Shown piece after piece: positions 62,537-64,000 of a DNA stretch of 64,000 nt. The stretch's first letter is position 1; each line of letters opens with the position of its first letter. The notes beneath the pieces were generated by a model. It was not told the origin of the DNA and ran no database searches. It worked only from the letters and a program-made list of their open reading frames with translations. The translations under genes were made by a program, and so were the position numbers. Origin of the DNA: Staphylococcus gallinarum (GTDB taxonomy: Bacteria > Bacillota > Bacilli > Staphylococcales > Staphylococcaceae); contig NZ_JXCF01000256.1 in NCBI RefSeq assembly GCF_000875895.1, positions 124,001-188,000 on the forward strand, read 5' to 3'.

Positions 62537-64000
62537 CTATTTTATTTTATCAAAAATCTTACTAAATTTAGACTTTTTATGTGCTAATATCTGTAATAAA
62601 TCCTTATAATTCTCTACAGCTGCTTTATATTTTAATCGCTCATTTGTACGTACATTCGTTAGTGGATATTCAACGATTTGAATCATTTTTTCTGCAAAAT
62701 CTTCTATATTATTAGGTTCAACCAAGTATCCAGTTTTTCCTTCTTCAATAATTTCTCTAGGTCCATACTTAACATCATATGAAACAACTGGACAGCCTGC
62801 ATCTATGCTTTCCATAATCGTTAAACCAAATCCTTCATAATTACTTGTTAATAAAGAGGCTCTAGAATTGTTAAATTCAAGTAATGGATTATTAGTAAAT
62901 TCATTAATTTCAACAAATTCATTTAATTTATATACATCTATCAAATCTTGTATCATTTGTAATTGACCTGCTTCATCTTTGCCAAACATCATTAGTTTGG
63001 TAGTATAGCCCCTCTGTCTAAAACGATGATACGCTTTAATAAGATGATCTAATTGCTTTTGGTGGCCAAATCTTCCAATATAGATGAACCGATCTTGAGG
63101 TTGGTCTTTGCTATATTTGGGGTTTTTCTGAAGTGTAAAATGAGGTATGACAGCAAATTTTTCATCTTCAATATCATAAACACTTTGAATATCTTGCTTT
63201 TGGTGTTCTGTTAATACTAAATATTTCGTTACTTTTTCACTATGCTTTAATGCAAATTTAAATGAACCTTTTACTTCATCATTATTTAAATGTGAGTTAT
63301 GTAATACTAATACGTTTTTCGTATTGTTTTTTTGGTTTAGCAATGGTCTATCTAAAAGTCTCGCATCGTTAAACACAATATCCCCATCCGTTAAACGTTC
63401 TTCAAAATAATATTCAAACAATTGTTTTTCAGTAGAAAATGCTTTATACATTCTGCCTTTTTTATAAAGTTGTATAAGTAATAAGGTTGTTTTATCATCA
63501 TCCGCAAAAAACTTTTCGCAATATTTGTTGCCATCCCTATCATAAAATTTCTCAGCGATTTTCCCATATCGCTTTGTAGAATAATATGTTTTCTTATGTA
63601 ATTGACCAAATTCGTTATAATGCCAACGTTCTACTCTTTTCTTACAATAAGGGGTCATAAAATCCTCAAAGTCTAATACATCGCTATCTTGTCTATATTT
63701 ACGATATAAAACATACGCATCACCATCATAGTAACGAACAATATTATTATTATTTTCATTAGCCTTATGTTTTAAACCTTTGATTTTACGCTTGGTTTTA
63801 TAATATTTAGCCTTTTTTCTTTCCTTTGAATTAGGTGTATAAAGTAGATTATAATCTGCCAGCCAATCATATACATTCTCTACTTTTATGTTGGCACCTA
63901 ACTTCCCATTACTTATAAAGCTTTCGATTACTTGATGGTAATCAGCATTATAATTCGTCGTTAAAATCGTATTCGTTGCAGAAAGTTCCTTATTCATTAA
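62537..64000 (-). CDS. GT4 glycosyltransferase, probable teichoic acid/poly-glycerolphosphate glucosyltransferase (partial)
   Basis: Glycosyltransferase of the GT-B fold, family GT4 (at least 487 residues). The C-terminal donor domain has YIGRFGHQKQLDHLIKAYHRFRQRG, then EGFGLTIMESIDAGCPVVSYDVKYGPREIIEEGKTGYLV with the E-x7-E motif. The N-terminal part is like TagE/TarM-type polyol-phosphate glucosyltransferases, with a lysine-rich stretch and VYDWLADYNLLYTPN. The first Met at 63997 follows directly on an open frame that runs off the edge, and the opening TNTILTTNYNADYHQVI is usually internal, so the true start is probably beyond the window. It may be co-regulated with gtaB. Confidence 0.82.
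   Translation of the reverse strand, partial: LMNKELSATNTILTTNYNADYHQVIESFISNGKLGANIKVENVYDWLADYNLLYTPNSKERKKAKYYKTKRKIKGLKHKANENNNNIVRYYDGDAYVLYRKYRQDSDVLDFEDFMTPYCKKRVERWHYNEFGQLHKKTYYSTKRYGKIAEKFYDRDGNKYCEKFFADDDKTTLLLIQLYKKGRMYKAFSTEKQLFEYYFEERLTDGDIVFNDARLLDRPLLNQKNNTKNVLVLHNSHLNNDEVKGSFKFALKHSEKVTKYLVLTEHQKQDIQSVYDIEDEKFAVIPHFTLQKNPKYSKDQPQDRFIYIGRFGHQKQLDHLIKAYHRFRQRGYTTKLMMFGKDEAGQLQMIQDLIDVYKLNEFVEINEFTNNPLLEFNNSRASLLTSNYEGFGLTIMESIDAGCPVVSYDVKYGPREIIEEGKTGYLVEPNNIEDFAEKMIQIVEYPLTNVRTNERLKYKAAVENYKDLLQILAHKKSKFSKIFDKIK

Overview
The window is chromosomal DNA of a low-GC Gram-positive coccus, most likely a Staphylococcus of the S. saprophyticus/cohnii-like coagulase-negative group. 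This is inferred from protein content: a SceD-type transglycosylase, a V8-like glutamyl endopeptidase, a VraDE-type peptide-resistance transporter, a copA-copZ pair, mccAB, and a complete ureABCEFGD cluster with urea and nickel uptake genes. The species cannot be fixed from sequence reading alone. I saw no rRNA, tRNA, CRISPR array, prophage or transposase; the window is ordinary core and soft-core genome with dense, mostly short operons.

Layout. 0-6 kb: a VraDE/BceAB-like peptide-sensing or detoxifying ABC transporter (permease cut by the left edge), a SulP anion transporter, and a copper export operon (copA-copZ) whose promoter carries a CsoR-type dyad between the -35 and -10 boxes. 6-9 kb: an aminotransferase and a D-2-hydroxyacid dehydrogenase in one operon behind a SAM-I riboswitch with its own terminator, then the cell-wall enzyme SceD. 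9-17 kb: a PTS EIIC-like membrane protein, a QueD-like protein, a DUF488 protein, an M23 peptidase, a nucleoside hydrolase, an amino acid permease, an EmrE-type exporter and a TetR regulator. 17-30 kb: a V8-like protease, an LLM flavin oxidoreductase with an apparent non-AUG start, UPF0291, several transporters, fructosamine kinase, pyrD, a universal stress protein, HAD, VOC and MBL-fold proteins, and a MarR-type regulator.

30-42 kb is one functional neighbourhood. A urea channel and a five-gene nickel/peptide-type ABC importer run leftward, and ureABCEFGD runs rightward from the same intergenic region. Together they supply substrate, metal, enzyme and maturation factors. 42-46 kb: a hotdog thioesterase, and a drug-export ABC pair with its TetR repressor and a palindromic operator next to the promoter. 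46-50 kb: sulfur amino acid genes (mccA-mccB, and divergently metY). 51-52 kb: a split ThrE-type exporter with a Fur-like box at its promoter. 52-58 kb: a mannose-type operon (PRD regulator, EIIBCA permease, mannose-6-phosphate isomerase, ROK kinase). 58-64 kb: an orphan MetQ lipoprotein under a second SAM-I riboswitch, a CPBP protease, panE, gtaB and a GT4 glycosyltransferase cut by the right edge.

The least ordinary signals are: the SAM riboswitch on an aminotransferase/2-hydroxyacid dehydrogenase operon; a composite intergenic repeat present twice (about 19.4-19.7 kb and 50.25-50.63 kb) with a terminator-like tail, internal duplication and one compensatory base-pair change; and the leader hairpin before mccA.
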